A model generated the notes under the pieces. The model did not search any database. It was given only the letters and a program-made list of their open reading frames with translations, and was not told where the DNA came from. Below are positions 22,653 to 36,061 of a stretch of 64,000 nt of DNA, in pieces; the first letter of the stretch is position 1, and the number at the start of each line of letters is the position of its first letter. This DNA comes from Hygrocybe punicea (lineage: Eukaryota > Basidiomycota > Agaricomycetes > Agaricales > Hygrophoraceae), in the NCBI GenBank assembly GCA_963556145.1, contig OY744463.1, forward strand, positions 4,898,001-4,962,000, written 5' to 3'. The position numbers and the translations under genes are program-made.

Positions 22653-22813
22653 TTATAATAGACGTATACTAAACTAATTGGGCCGAAAAACCTGCCCTAA
22701 CTTGAGTAAAAGCGTCACGCGGAGGATCTGAACCTCACAACCCCGAGAATATTGCTGAATACTCCTCGACCAAGTCTTTGAATCCGCCAAACCCTCTTGA
22801 ATACACGCTACAA

Positions 22814-25800
22814 ATGGCTACTACTACGACAATGCATTTTGGTCCCGAATGGATGCGTACTAAACACCAGCCGTCGCGCACCCAACCTCCGTCTCCTCCG
22901 CCAGCCGTAAATGTTCCTTCTGGCGCGTCCACCTATTCTGCACTAGTTTCTCCTGCTTCTGCTCCCCAAGTCGAGAAACACGACGAGTCCCACCCTTTTA
23001 GATATTCTAAAGAGGAACTGCTTAGAATATATAAGGAGGGTGGAGGACGAGGAGGACTAGGCTTAGAAGTGGAGCGGTGGGAAGGTGTCGTGCGTGAAGT
23101 AGGAAGCGAGCCGGTTGCACTACGGGAGATGAGTGAAGCGGAAAAAAAGGTCAGGACGTATCATCTACTTCACTCGTCGCGTTGTTCTTACAAGCCCCAT
23201 TCAGTTATTCGCCAGCCCTCTCAATTCCGAATTGCGTCGACGTCAACCTACTGATGTTATCTCTTCTCTTGCTACCACGTCTCTTGGTGGCGAGCGGCCT
23301 AGATCGAACCATAATAATTCTGCAACTGGCAGTCCATTGCGAGAGCGATTCGGCTCATTTATGCGACGTAGAGACAGCACAGGTAAGTACCCACGACTAC
23401 AAACAAATTCTCTGCTGATAGTCACTCAATGAAGATCAACCTCCGCTGATAACACCCAGGAAATTGTCTTCTGGACCAGTGCCAATGCCCTCTCCACGAG
23501 ATAGTAGTCAACCATCACCTCGTCCTCGTGTTGGTTTTGCGTCAAGCTTTGACGGTATCCTTAACGGTGGAGAATCTTGGATGTCTCGACGGCGAACTTC
23601 GGAAGGGTTGCTGAGAGCTGGCGGTCCTCGAGGAGACGCTAGTGTGGAAGTTCAACAGGATGGCAAAGAATCAGAAATTAAGGAGGAGGAGGAGGAGGAG
23701 GCGGAGAGGCAACATGGATCCGAGAGAAAGACAGACGAACAAGACGAAACTGGCGATGTCTATCAACCTGAGCCGTCACCACAGCCTTCGTCTTCGCATC
23801 CCGTACGCCCATATGGTTCACCCAAAGAATCGCCAGAACCTCAACCCACCACCCCTGATTCCTTCTCGGCAAACGAAACTCGTTCCAGTCCGTCGAGTAG
23901 AGCAGATCCCACCAGAGTGACTGTAATGTGTACTCAGTCAACTGTTCCGGATTTATCCAGCGTGGAATGGTCTTACCTTGACCCTCAAGGCCAAGTGCAA
24001 GGTGAGTTTCAATGTAGAGTAAACTTGTTATTTTGGCTCAAGACTGAACGTCAGGTCCATTTCGGGCTGACTTGATGCAAAAGTGGTATGACGAGGGGTA
24101 TTTCTCTTCTGACTTGTTGATGAAGCGCACGACCATTGATACCGAATGGATACCAGTTGGAGAGCTGAGTCGCCACTCAGGCGGCAAAAAGATATTCTTG
24201 TCACAACAAACGACATCGGTTCCTCCAGGACTGTCTCGACCTTCCGATTCTCCCCCTCAAAGCTTCGCGCCACCTACAGATCAAGGCGTTCTCATTGGAC
24301 CATATCAACCCGCGCCAGTTCGATCGTTACGCACCTCAACGCTTGATTCTTATCTCACATCAGGCTCTAATCAGTCTGATTCACCGACATCTTCGTTTAG
24401 CGGGGGCCGATTTGGCAATGGGTCTCCTGATCCAGTTTCTCTTGGGGTTTCTGCTGGAAATCATTATTCGACTTCGGACTCACCTATGGGAGCTCGTGTG
24501 ACAACATTTTCTGCCTCCTCCGACCCGACAGCGTTTGCCAATGTAAGGAGAAACACATATCATGATCCAACGCTGGATCCTTCTCTTACGATTCGTACTT
24601 CGTTTGGGAATATTGCACCTGGACGGACATCTTCCATTGACTCCTATGGCTTTAACGGCTCTTACAATTCTTCCCACCAGCCGCCCTGGCAGCAATCATC
24701 GAGTAATCCTATTAGTTCAAGTTTTGATAGTATTCCAACGGGTAGAGGCGCTGCCGACATGGACGTATTCCCCTCCAATTTTGGCCCCTCTTCTAGTGCA
24801 AGCCCGTCCTTGTCCCCGCAGGTCGGATACGGCGGCGGGCACGGTCGGGAGGCGCCTTACTCTGACAACAACTCAGGGGCCTTCCCCCCTTCTGACTACA
24901 CCATAAGTGATTTTGGGAATCAGCGGGATCTCCAATTCGTAGCTAGATCTGGAGATAGTGAAATATCTTTGAAGCTTGGTTTCAATCCCTATGCGAATGG
25001 ACCCTTCGGAAACTCTAGTCAAGGCCAACAGTACAACATGTCGTCGTCTCTGCAATACCCGACTCCGCCACCACCGCCACAACAACAACAGCCATTGCAA
25101 AATCTCCCTAGTCAGTTTGGACAGCAAGGAACCAATTCGACCGCAGGTATACCCAATCCGCATCCTACCGCCAGCGTCGTCGCCCCCCGATCACCTTGGC
25201 ATCCTCCAGAACCCACAACAATTCGGCGACCTGGCCCGTTCGACCCACTTCACCCGACTTCAACCAATACTATCTTGAACAAACCCCCAACCCCAACCCC
25301 ACCTCAGTCATTACCCTGGGGTCGCCCAAACCAAATCTCACAACCACCTTCTTTGCCGAATGAGTCTTCCCCTTGGTTCATCGCTTCGCAGGGTGTAATA
25401 GATCAAAACTGGAAGGAAATACCGGGTCCCAGTAGTTTGACTTTCAGGAACGTCGGGCAACATAACCAATTGCAGGAGGAGCTCGTCACTCCCCATGAAG
25501 TCCTTTCGAATGCTCAGGAAATTTCAAACCAATTACCAGCCGCGGAATCCGTACCCCCCATTGTTGCGCCAGCCGTTCCACCAGTTGTTGCACCTGTCAA
25601 GTCACGACGTAAATCTACGACGCATATGAACCAGACACACCCGATATCTAAACCCCCTCTTGCCCCCGCCCCCGTTGTAAAGAGCCCTTCGCCGCCACCA
25701 CTACCGTCTATGCAGGCTAAACCCGCCTGGCTGAATGAAGATGAAACAAAGAAGAGCAAATCGGCTAGCGTTGGTCTAAGTCTTCGAGACATCCAAGAGG

Positions 25801-26858
25801 CTGAGACCAAAAAGAACGAAGCTCGCAAGGCAGCTGAAAGGGAGCGAGAACGTATATCTCGTTCTGCTGCTGCCCCACCGGCTGTGGTCGAAGACGCACA
25901 ATCCTTTACAGCATCATGGGGGCTTCCGACGTCTCAAGTCGGTGCTGCACGCAACACTGCGTTGCAGAAGGAGATACCAGTGGCAGCTTCCAGTCTTACG
26001 CCTTCAACATCCGCAGTGTGGACTAACACTGGCAAAGCGCCGCCGACAAAGAAAACCATGAAAGAGATCCAAGAGGAAGAAGAGCGGCGCAAAAAATATG
26101 CTGTGAAAGAAACGGTGGCGGCTACTGCAGCGAAGAGAGTACACTCGGAGACTATGAATAAGGTTCAATTCCTTGAATTTATTTCCACCCAGTGTCATTA
26201 TTGATTCTATGGTACTATGGTGTGTTACGTAGCCTGCATCTGCTGCTCCAACAAGCACTGGTGCCTGGACTATGGTAGGCCCGAGTGGAAAGGCTCCTGC
26301 CACGATCGTCACTCCCACTCGCCCACCATCGTCGTCCACCTTGAACACCTCCGGGTCTCCCAATGGAATGGCTCTGCCTCGTTCTCCCGCTGGGCCCCCC
26401 GCAGCGAAACCTTCTCCCCCCACTCCTAAAATTGAAGATCCGGTTTCACCCTCGCACGAATTCTTGAAGTGGCTCAGTGATTCTTTGAAAGTACTGAACA
26501 ATTCCGTCAACGGTGGGGCTTTATTTGTGCACCATTGTCACGCGGGACTGAACGCCTTTTAGTTGAGGAAATTATATCCATGTTACTGTCCTTTCCCATG
26601 GATCCAGACCAATCCACTGTCGAGATCATCTCCGATCTGATCTATGCCAACAGCACGACATTGGACGGTCGGCGCTTTGCGTCCGAGTTTGTGAATAAAC
26701 GAAAGGTGGATGCAGCATCTAGACTCCAGAATGGAATATCCGGGGGAGCAACGAAACCCGTGTCCATCGCCGATGTCGTGAAGGCACAGCCGAAGCTTAT
26801 GCAGCCAGAATGGGGTTTTAAAGTCGTGAATAAGAAGAAGAAAGGGGGTAGGGTATAA
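22814..26858 (+). CDS. GYF-domain protein, SMY2/GIGYF-like
   Basis: The start is MATTTTMHFGPEWMR. An in-frame TTG at 22778 would be the only earlier start. Low-complexity Pro/Ser-rich regions surround one GYF domain at about 23960-24180, with EWSYLDPQGQVQGPF, MQKWYDEGYF and WIPVGEL. The residues W, GPF, WY and GYF that form the Pro-peptide pocket are present. A long Gln/Pro/Ser linker and a charged helix (ETKKNEARKAAERERER) follow. The C-terminal block is HEFLKWLSDSLK, EEIISMLLSFP and STTLDGRRFASEFVNKRK, ending with a basic tail. Introns are small (for example 26163-26232). Yeast SMY2/SYH1 and animal GIGYF bind PPG-phi peptides and act in mRNA repression and COPII-related traffic. Domain and C-terminus are complete. 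Confidence 0.9.
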
Positions 26859-27415
26859 GAGGTGTTATACATACTTGAGCGTCTAGTATATACATAATTA
26901 TTCTGCTCTGCTCCTTCCGAATGCTTGACGCAAGAATTATGTAAACTAAGTTTACTTCTGAGCAGTGGGTACCGAGGACACTGACCACTGTATAGCACTA
27001 ACGATAACACAGTGACTCGCATCAGCAAAAGTGTCGAAATCATGCATGGCCGGCCACCGGATTTTACCGGTTGCAAACTCTCGTGAGTCCGCTACATAGA
27101 TACTTCTCCAAGCATGTACAGTACCACTCTCGTGCAATGTATAACATGTTTGTACCAGAATGGAGTTAGTGTATCAGCCTGTTATCATACTTGGCATGTA
27201 CATACTGAAATGGCAGCTTGAATGTCAATGACGTACCGGTCTGGGGTGCCTTCGCTGGTCTGCTACAACAGTTGGCATGTATATCCAAGGCTTGTGAGGT
27301 TCAACAGCCTGGTATATGACTTGTCAAGTATGGTCCAAGAATGTTGTAGAGAATGCTAAGATGCTGAAAGGTCGTACAAGTTCATAAAAGGATTTTATTC
27401 AGCGTGCACGATATT
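26859..27415. other. Spacer between the GYF gene and the Plavaka element
   Basis: I see no coding frame with a motif. Short motifs repeat here (TTGGCATGTA at 27191 and TTGGCATGTAT near 27272), possibly subterminal sequence of the transposon. I could not find terminal inverted repeats for it. Confidence 0.35.
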
Positions 27416-30400
27416 TTATAGGGCACCGTAACCTTCCATGCCCTCTGCATCGTACGCAGGGGGGCCCTCCCCATCCTCTGGATCGAGTCCGTCGTCGTCG
27501 TCGTTGTCGTCATCGTCGCCATCTTCCTCATCCTCGCTATCCTTTTCCTTTTCGTGTGCATCGTACCCGTAGTCCTCCATTTCATCCTCGATTCCCGGAT
27601 CCTCTACTTCCTCTTCCTCCTCCTCGGCATCCCCATCTGGTTCAACCAACTCACCGCCCTCACATGTGTCGTTAGTTCCGCTGTCTTCAACGTCACCGGA
27701 ATCACTGTGAGTTTCCATCTCGTCCCTCCAGGCTTGGTCCAGCGTATCCAGATCATTGAGGCAGCATTGTGTTGCCTCTCGAGTCGCCTTGTGCCCGACA
27801 CCACCACCGCGAAAACGTAGGAACATGTCACGGTCGACGAACCTAATTGAATCAGCAGTTAATAACATGCAACAATATTTTCACATACATGTTTACGTAG
27901 TAGTATTGCCAATCCTCATTTTGCTCGCTTACGTTCCGTACAATCGAAGGAGGAAGTAGAGCTGATGTTCGACCATAATGAAATGCCGGAATCAAGTGAA
28001 CTCCTCGAATGAGAAGATCTGGGTCAAGGAAGCCAAACGCCGATACGTCGCTGCTGTCAAGAAAACCGACACGATGGAGCCGTCTGGCTTTCCAACCGGA
28101 TCTGACGCTAATATCCCGACCAAACCACCTTACCCACAAAAATTCCATCCGCTTTGCTTCGTTGGATCGCGACATTGAACCTGAGTGTTGCACCAGCACG
28201 TGGAAAATTCCAATAATTCGTCCATACCAATATGGATGATGTGGGCTATCATTCTCGTCCTCTTCGTGTGACAATACCATAAAGTCTATGACGTTCCACG
28301 TGCACTTTTATTATTTGCGCGATAGAGGCTGCGCGATCGCGCGAATTGGAACCGCGCGGTTTCACAAGGTACACAGACTTTGTTTTTTTGGCATTGCTGT
28401 GCGTCTGTGGGGCCATTTGGGGAGAATAATACATTTAATTTATTTCTACCTGTATACTTAGAGTGTTTTAGTCAACTATTAGCTATATTCCAGCAAGCTT
28501 TGTGCAATACGAAGCAGACTCTAACTCCGAGCAAGAAATCAACAAGCTGCCTGTTTTGGTTGCAACAATCATGTGATATCAAATTTGATATTAGTTGTCA
28601 TCGTGATGGCCTGGCCAATGATCGGATCGTGCAGTCAAATCTCTACATCACGAAGCTTGCCCAAAATAGGAAATCCAAAATTAGCGGTCATGCTCACCGA
28701 GGCTGCTTTGTGCCCACAAAGCTTGCTGAAATATAGCTAACAGTTGACTAAAACACTCTAAGTATACAGGTAGAAATAAATTAAATGTACTATTCACCCC
28801 AAATGGCCCCACAGACGCACAGCAATGCCAAGAAAACAAAGTCCGTGTACTTTGTGAAACCGCGCAGTTCCAATTCGCGCGATCGCGCAGCCTCTATCGC
28901 GCAAATAATAAAAGTGCACGTGGAGCGTCATAAAAGTCTGCGTGTGTTCGAGGGTTGAGAGAATCTTGAGATCGGCGAAGGTCGTAAGTTGTATAATTCA
29001 CCCGAAGTACCTTGTGTTTGTAGATACGATTGTTAACAAAAGTGATCGTGTTGCGTTCGGCTGGTGTAAAACTCGTCTCTTCTCCATCATAGACACGTCC
29101 AAGTAACCGTGCCAGTAGATGGTTCTTCAACCGGGGCAAAAAGTTCTACATACTAACAATTCAGCAAGCAACGCGTTAGATACAATAAAATCACCTACCT
29201 CGAAAGCAGGATCCTCCGAATGAGCACTGAGCCAAGCGGAGATATTTTCATAGTGTCTCAGCGAAGCAGAAATATGGTGATGAACCCCAGGGGCAGTGTA
29301 GGGAAGTGGTTCGCTGTCGGCGATATCGAGCCAAGGAGATGATGCTGTTGCGTTAGGTGAAGTCTTCTTTGCCGGTCTTTTCTTGACGGATTTCTTCTTA
29401 GGACCCTTTTGGTTCATCTTGAACAATAACCGTTCACGGTGCTGATGTTTCGCAATCCCTTTTGCAAATTGAGTCTTGTGAGCTCGTGGGTAGAACCGTT
29501 TGACACGCCGATGTTCGAGTTCGCCCTACAGATCAATTTACACTTATCTCAATGACTTGAAGAAAATGACTTACAATTTGCGTCGTAAAGTTATCCGTTG
29601 TACCATATAACTGGATCGAATTGACGTAGTCTCCAAGAGAGTGAAGCTTGAATGTTGAGAGATTGAAATATCGTTGCTTTGGTGGCTTTCGCTTAGGTGG
29701 AGCCTTATTAGGATCTTTCGCGGCCATTGCAGCCTTCTGCCGTCCTCTCGCAGCCTCTTCTTGAGGAAGGTCTCGTGTAACAAAGGCCGTGCAAGTTTGT
29801 GAAACAAACCGTCGGAGTAGTTGGCCAAGTCTTGTAGTCGAAGTATCCATGAACTTGAGTGTCGTTTCGGTATGCATACGGAGCTTCGCCAAGGCGTGCC
29901 AGGTTGCCAATTCGAAAAGGAGGGCCATTACAAGTTCGTTGTGCGGAGAGGGGAGAAGACCTTCAAAAACTGGAATAGCGCACTGCATCTATAGTTAGAT
30001 AAACATTACTGTTGGTTAATTTGTAGATTACCTGCAATAGATCTTCAAAGTCCCGACCAGCTAATTTCTTCATGGCAGATGCATTGCTGTGAAAGCGTCG
30101 TATGGTGTCCCGTCCAAAAGTCGGGACTTTTCGAAATCTGTTGGAAAGTTAGAGAAAAAAAAGAATTGAGAAACATAATACTGCACCTGTGGTTTAGCAT
30201 TTGAATAGTGTCTCCACCGAAGGCGTACAGTATGCGCAACAAGTGCTTGAAGATTGCCTTCCATACTCCTAACTCGAACTCATGAAGAAGATCTGGCACG
30301 AACATCGAATAGAAATTGAATCCAAATTTTGAGAGCCGTTCCGAAAAGGCGTTCTTTAAACAATCCTGGTAAGAGAAATTAATGAAAAACCATGCCAGTG

Positions 30401-32405
30401 AGACGTACCCGTGTGGGCACCGAAGACTCTGGGCCCAATAGCCGACTAATGTACTTGCTATGGAGGCTGTATCCACGTTGGTAAATCCACTCTCGGACCC
30501 TCTCAATTTTGCCTTTTCGAATGTCATCGTCAACACGCATAATCTTCTCACGACGCCTTTTGTCGACTTTTGTTCCTAGCCAGAATATATCGGTCTTGAG
30601 TGTAAGACAGCGTGGGCAAGGATTCTTCGAAAGAAATTTGATGCAAGCCAATAAAACTCTGTACGCTCAATCAATCAATTGCTCACAAGAAATAAAATCA
30701 CCTCACCTTTCAGGATAATCAGCGGAATACGTGAAAAGGCGAGGAAAAAATCGTCGCAGCACCCCATCTAGAAACTTGATCACGATGCCAAATTCATAGG
30801 CATAGAGAAACTCTGGGTCCAGGATGAGTAGCCAGATTGCGTGCATTAGTTCACGTTTGCAGTGTGTTAATACCTCCGCAGTTGCAGTTTTGTTGAATAT
30901 ACGTGAGTAGAAGTCTTGAATGGTGTCGCTCAGCTATATCAATGTTGTGTCAGTCTTCATGAAGCTAAGGATAATAATACCGTTCGGGACTTACCTTTGG
31001 AATGTAGGCGAGATGGTGAGCTGCAAAAGTGCTTGGTTTTCCACGTGTATACTTTGATTGGTTTCCGAGGAAAAGATAGATCGGCCAGAGAGAAGCAGTC
31101 CCGAAGCTGGTTAGGTGCGTAGAGTCTGACCATAGCATGATCGCCCCGATTACAGTCTCCAAATTACATGTGGGGCTGGGGGGATTTAAGCGGATAGCTT
31201 CGTGTTCTTTGACCATCGCATCTGAATTGTATATATCGCTGTAGATTCGCTCTGCTGGCGTGCCATCTTCTGACTTCCACATAGTCTTGAATGGCGTAAG
31301 GTGGAATCGATTTGCCACGACTTCTTTGAATGCAGTCTTGATGACCTCCAGTGGCCGGCGATAGTGCAAGCCGTGGACTTCAAATTCTGGTGCGGTTTCC
31401 TCAGAGGCGTGCTTGACCTTCTCTGCAGGCAAACGTATCTTCACCGACGTACTTATCCAACCGTTGCCTGCTGGAAAAGCAGATTTGTTAGTGGATGTGT
31501 CCTCTTTGGATTTATCCAGCCGTTCAGCTTCGTGGCTTGCACGAAAGTTCTTCAAGTCATCTTGATCAAAATCTTCGGCAAGAATTACATCGTTTACAAG
31601 TCGGTCGAGCTCTGCAAAAGACTTTTGATTTGAGCCACTATAGAACCAGTGCATCAAACGAAAAGTAGTTGCGTTCAGAAATGGGGCAAAGAAAGCCTTT
31701 GGGGCGTTGCATATCGAGGAGCCGAATCCAGACCACCAAGGACGTGCTTCATCACTTTGTGCAGGTATATTCAAATTCGGAGAGTCGCAGACTTGTTCGA
31801 TTGTAGTGATATCGTCCGGATTGTGAGTCGGGTACTGACTGGAATAAACTTTAAAGATGCCATAGTCATTTGGAGGCGTTGAGAACATTGGCGCGGTGTC
31901 AGAGTCTGACTCTGGCGAATTTGCTTGACCACGAATGCAAGAGCCTGGATCTGGCTCAGGCTCAGGCTCAGGATCGAGAACGGGAACGGGAATTGGTGCA
32001 GGTGGAAGGTCGTCTCGATAGCGTTTGGGTAGACGATGACTGCGCTTCGGTAGACCTGATGGCCGAAATTGTGGTAGAGGCGTAGGTTCCCTCATAGGCA
32101 ACTGTGTGGTTATAAGTACCACTGGCAGTAACACAATCCTACAATGGCACAAAAAAACTTACCAGGTCTGCAGGCTCCAAGTCAGAGTAATACAAATCTT
32201 CATCATCCTGCTGATCACGAAGTGCATTATGTTCCTCCTCTTCACCAAGCCGTTGAATCTTGGCAGCAATAAAGTTTTCCTTATCACGCCGTCGCTTTTG
32301 AAGTATAGAGGCTGTTACAGTTGAGAGATCGGAGCAGAAGCGCTTGTGACCGGAAAGTGAAGCAGAATTTTGAAAGTTTCGTTTGCAACCAGGACAGGAA
32401 ATCAT
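27416..32405 (-). pseudogene. Plavaka-type transposase gene, interrupted by a TIR element
   Basis: Read from 32405, the first exon encodes MISCPGCKRNFQN..GHKRFC, an N-terminal zinc finger. Further exons give FHLTPFKTMWKSEDG, IYSDIYNSDAMVKEHE, IMLWSDSTHLTSFGTASLWP with YLFLGNQSKYTRGKPSTFAA and HHLAYIP. Then come CLTLKTDIFWLGTK, NFYSMFVPDLLHEFELG, PLPYTAPGVHHHIS, LKNHLLARLLGR, PYWYGRIIGIFHV, WYxRWFGRD-like LWVRWFGRDIS, VNMFVDRDMFLRFRGGGVG and a long Asp/Glu tail. This is the full family layout of Plavaka, a CACTA-related cut-and-paste transposon of agaricomycetes. The conserved join THADF / MVLSHEEDE is split by a 646-bp insertion, so a full-length product is unlikely. The other exons look open, so the element could still be recent. 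Its terminal repeats were not found. Confidence 0.88.
28281..28938. mobile_element. 646-bp TIR element (MITE) inside the Plavaka gene
   Basis: The element (28287-28932) has inverted repeats of about 219 bp at roughly 90% or better identity, with ends TATGACG..CGTCATA. The shared arm includes CACGTGCACTTTTATTATTT and a GCGCGATCGCGC palindrome. The 6-bp direct repeat AAAGTC lies immediately outside both ends (28281-28286, 28933-28938). The protein frame of the host gene resumes exactly across the insertion, which confirms the boundaries. The unpaired centre of about 210 bp has no ORF of note. Confidence 0.9.
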
Positions 32406-32552
32406 GGAGAGCAGTATAAAAATAAAGTGTGAATGGGGGAGGCAAAAAGAAAGCCTAAGACTCGAGGAAAAGAAATCAGACTTGATGGATGGCCTTGAGG
32501 CGGCGGCGCTGTAGCCAAATTGGGTCAAGAATCATCCAAGTCCGTAACCGCC

Positions 32553-33034
32553 ATGTCCCAAAACACCTACACCATCGAGCTCCCTAATCCCTGTCTCTTC
32601 TTCTCTGCTCATGACTTTCGGTTCACCTTTGTGCCCAATCTACCAGGGCCTGTTGTAAGTCACCGCAAGTTAATTTTAATGCAATTTTCTGATTTATCGT
32701 TTAGACTGTCGTTATCTCATTCCCCGACGAATTGCCTCCCCAGACTTGGAATCGTGAAGCCCATTCCGATATCAATGCAGAGGACACCCTTGTTGCTCCT
32801 GATCTCTCACCTGCCTCGAAGTATTCGACCAAAACTGCACATCTCGACAAAGTTCACACGGGTACTACTACTGAAAGCGATAGTGAGATCGAGGAATATG
32901 AAATTTGTAAGTGATCGATCTTATTTTACTCAACTCTAATATCTTATTTTACTCAACTCCAATGTCACCAATTTTTAGTAGTGAAGCCTGGTACGAAGGA
33001 GGGTCTGGCGAGTAAAAAACGCAGAGTCCTTTAA
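32553..33034 (+). CDS. Small hypothetical protein divergent from Plavaka
   Basis: Three exons give about 120 residues: MSQNTYTIELPNPCLFFSAH, then GPVTVVISFPDELPPQTWN, an acidic stretch TTTESDSEIEEYEI, and a basic end ASKKRRVL*. Introns have GTAAGT donors (first at about 32656, second at about 32909). I do not recognise a family. Its start is only 147 bp from the Plavaka start on the opposite strand, so the two could share a promoter. Whether it belongs to the transposon or to the host is not clear. Confidence 0.5.
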
Positions 33035-33111
33035 TTTGTACATTTATGCTTGTGACGTCATTGAAATGTTCCGATGTAAAATGTAACTTCGAAGTTCTTC
33101 CTGATACTACC

Positions 33112-35388
33112 ATGTCGTCTGAGTCCAGTGAAGCTGAAGCTCCTATACACGTAAAGGCTCTGATACACCACCTCAACCATGGCAGGGGCTCTCGTAAACG
33201 CAAGTTGGAGTACGTACACACTCAAATGACTTGGCCTGGGATTCTGACTCATTACAATCAAGGGGTGATCCGATGGACCCTTACATCCGTGCGGCGCGAT
33301 GGTTCCCCCTCAGCCTCGACCCCTTCACTGACCTCACTGTTGTCATGTACACTGGAATCAAAGCAGAATTTGATGTAAATGATGATGAGGATGACGACTT
33401 GTAAGTTCTTTCTACTCATATGCAACCAATATTAACTGCGTGCCTCAGAGATGAAGAAGTTCGAAAATATTACATTAGGCTCTTCAAGGACTTCATCAAA
33501 ACGGTTCCTGCATTCGGGCAGACAATATCAGGGTTTGAGGAAAACCCGGACTCTCTGGTTGTTTTTATCAGTAAGGTGTGTGACTATATGCGGCATTTTT
33601 TATTTGTAGTTATTACTAAACTATATCTAGCTTGTGTCTGCTGCGAGTGATGCTAGATCAGAAGATACCGGCAGTCTCAAACAATCTGGCATGGCGTACC
33701 TTCCCAAGAACCCTGAAACTGAAGTTGTACAGCCTCCGATTACCAAGACACAAGGTAAAACAGTTCGAGGTTTCAACCATCCGGCTACTGCGCGTCTTCT
33801 GTGTCCCAGACGTTACATCAAGGAGTTCGATGATGATCCGTACGTGTTACGTTCATAATAAAGTATGTTACGACTGACATAGAATTTATGCTCGATCGTT
33901 CCAGGCAATATGTGGAACAGTTAAAAGACGGAACAGTCAAGATTTTGGCAGGCGATTGGCCTACGTTTCTCTACGATCAAGATATAGAATACGACCCACA
34001 TGAAAAAGATAAAGGACTGTTACGTGGCTATTTACTGGTACGCGTGAGTAAAACATCAATTTTGCATTCAAGTTATTTCGCCTGCATCAAGTATTTCTTC
34101 GAATAGGTCTTCCGTCACATTTTTACTGGTCCAGCTAGCGCTTTATCCGATGGTTCTCGCAAAGGAACCAAGCCTTCAAAAGGCAAATTGCATCGCTTGA
34201 CGTCTGTCACACCAAGAACAATCGCCTACTCGGCAGTTCAGGTAGATTTTCAATGGATCTATCTTGTAATTCATAAGACATTTGTTTGTAGTGCCGCTTC
34301 ATGTTGTGCTCTCTCAGTCAATGGTCGAAATACGACGGAACCTTCAACATGCAAAAGTTCTTCAATAATATCGTCCTGTTATTCGAGGCGAACCCTGAGG
34401 ACCCTTGGTGTGTTGAAACGCTGGCTTGGTGGAATAGGTGGGTCCATTGCAATAATTACTCTCATATTTTCTAATGATCGAACATGTAGGCAAGTGCCTG
34501 GGCTGTCGCAATCATTGAAACCAGGTGTCGACACAGCCCGGGATTGTGAGTCAGAAGACGACACCGACATGAAAGAGATCCTCGCGCAACGTGCCAGACG
34601 TCCTCGACAATCGGAAAACCAGCCATCCAGGGCACCTGCAGTTCCGTCCTCTAATAATGCTTTTCAGGCTCGTCCAGCTTCTGGTACCACTGGTCAGAAC
34701 AACTTCGTGGGAGATCATTTTCGGAATAGTTCTTTTAGTCAGAATAACGCGGAAGATTATCGTAACCACCATGCGAACAACACTTACCCTGGTGATTGGG
34801 ACAACTTACGGGATCGTGACAGCAACTGCATGATACGGGACCATCCTCCGGCCAACACCAGCGTTGCTGGTCGGAACAACATTGGCGATCGCGGTCACCT
34901 CAGGATTGCCGAATGGGATGCTGGTTGGAACAACGTGGATGGTCGGTCTCACGTTAGAATTCACGATTGGGATGGCTCGGACGTGGAGAACCGTCGTGAC
35001 AATACTCGAAACAACCGTAACCACTCTGGTACAAGTCCTCGGAGCAGCGGGAACAGCGGGATTAGGAGGCCAAGCGATGGTGATTGCTCTTCTCATGACT
35101 CCACTGCTCACCCTGGCCCCGAAGGCGTGCGTCGTAACTTTGCCAGTGGTTCAGGTAATTCTACAATTGATTGTTGATCCCTGACTAAATATATTTGTGA
35201 TAGATATTAGGAACGTCCACGAGACGATGAGCCGAGAAAGTAGCCTTAGCCCAAGCGAGGAAAGTCATGAACTTGAAGCTCCTGCTCCCAGCCCTCCAGC
35301 CAGTACAAAAGGCAAGAAGAAAGCGCCCTCTAAACGGACTGGAAAAGGAGCGACAGTGGGCGTCAGGCGAGCAACTCGACATCGGTAA
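33112..35388 (+). CDS. DUF6698-domain protein
   Basis: The start MSSESSEAEAPIHVKALIHH is followed by exons with DPMDPYIRAARWFPLSLDPF, YYIRLFKDFIKTVPAFG, TRGFNHPATARLLCPRR-like RGFNHPATARLLCPRRYI, GDWPTFLYDQD, RGYLLVRVFRHIFTGPASAL, TPRTIAYSAVQCRFMLCSLS and FEANPEDPWCVETLAWWNRQ. This succession is typical of DUF6698, a family of unknown function that is expanded in agaricomycetes. After the domain comes a low-complexity Asn/Arg/Gly/Asp-rich tail and a basic Lys-rich end (KGKKKAPSKRTGKGA). The last intron is about 35154-35204. The tail differs sharply in composition from the domain. No function is known to me. Confidence 0.75.
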
Positions 35389-36061
35389 TGGTCTTTTTCA
35401 GTCATCTTCTGTATCCACACATGTCATTCTTCCCTTATTTGTTGTGTTGTTCTCGCCGTTGCTCCTCGTTCGTTACCCATTGTACTTGATCCGGCATCAT
35501 GATATGTGAATAAAATGGCTTTTTAGACTTGTGATAGCTTGCAATGCAGATAGCAGTCCTGGTATATGGAATACAAGATATAAAACAATTGTACGACCAT
35601 GCTGAACCTGTATCACCCTGCAAAGTTGAGAAAAGTCTGGTGTCTGGGCTGTAAACTCTGAAATACATGTATGAAGCGGTAGCAATTTTACTTATGTTGC
35701 TAACCCGTGTATTTCCGTTACTAGAATTGCAACTTGTACAATTCCGGCAGTATCTGGTAAAAAAAGGACTTGCTAACATGGCGATGTAAGGCTGGTTACC
35801 AGAATTGTACAACTTTTACAGGAATGTACAATATTTATTAGATTTTAGGCCGATACATGGCCATGTCATCTTTCGGCACTTTTGCTGATGCGGCTGGTGT
35901 AGGCATATGAGATTTTATAATTCTGCAATGAATTTAACTTCACAAATGTAGTATTATGTAATACGCAAGCTGACCGCCAGCTTCCTGAACACATACTAGT
36001 AGCAGAGTCACTACGTTGTCCCTCTCTTTCACCTGTCCTTGCTCGGGAACATTCTGGCACA
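35389..36061. other. Intergenic region upstream of VAC8
   Basis: No gene is recognised. The phrases CTTGTACAATTCC and AGAATTGTACAACTTTT form a weak inverted pair near 35730-35820. Confidence 0.4.
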
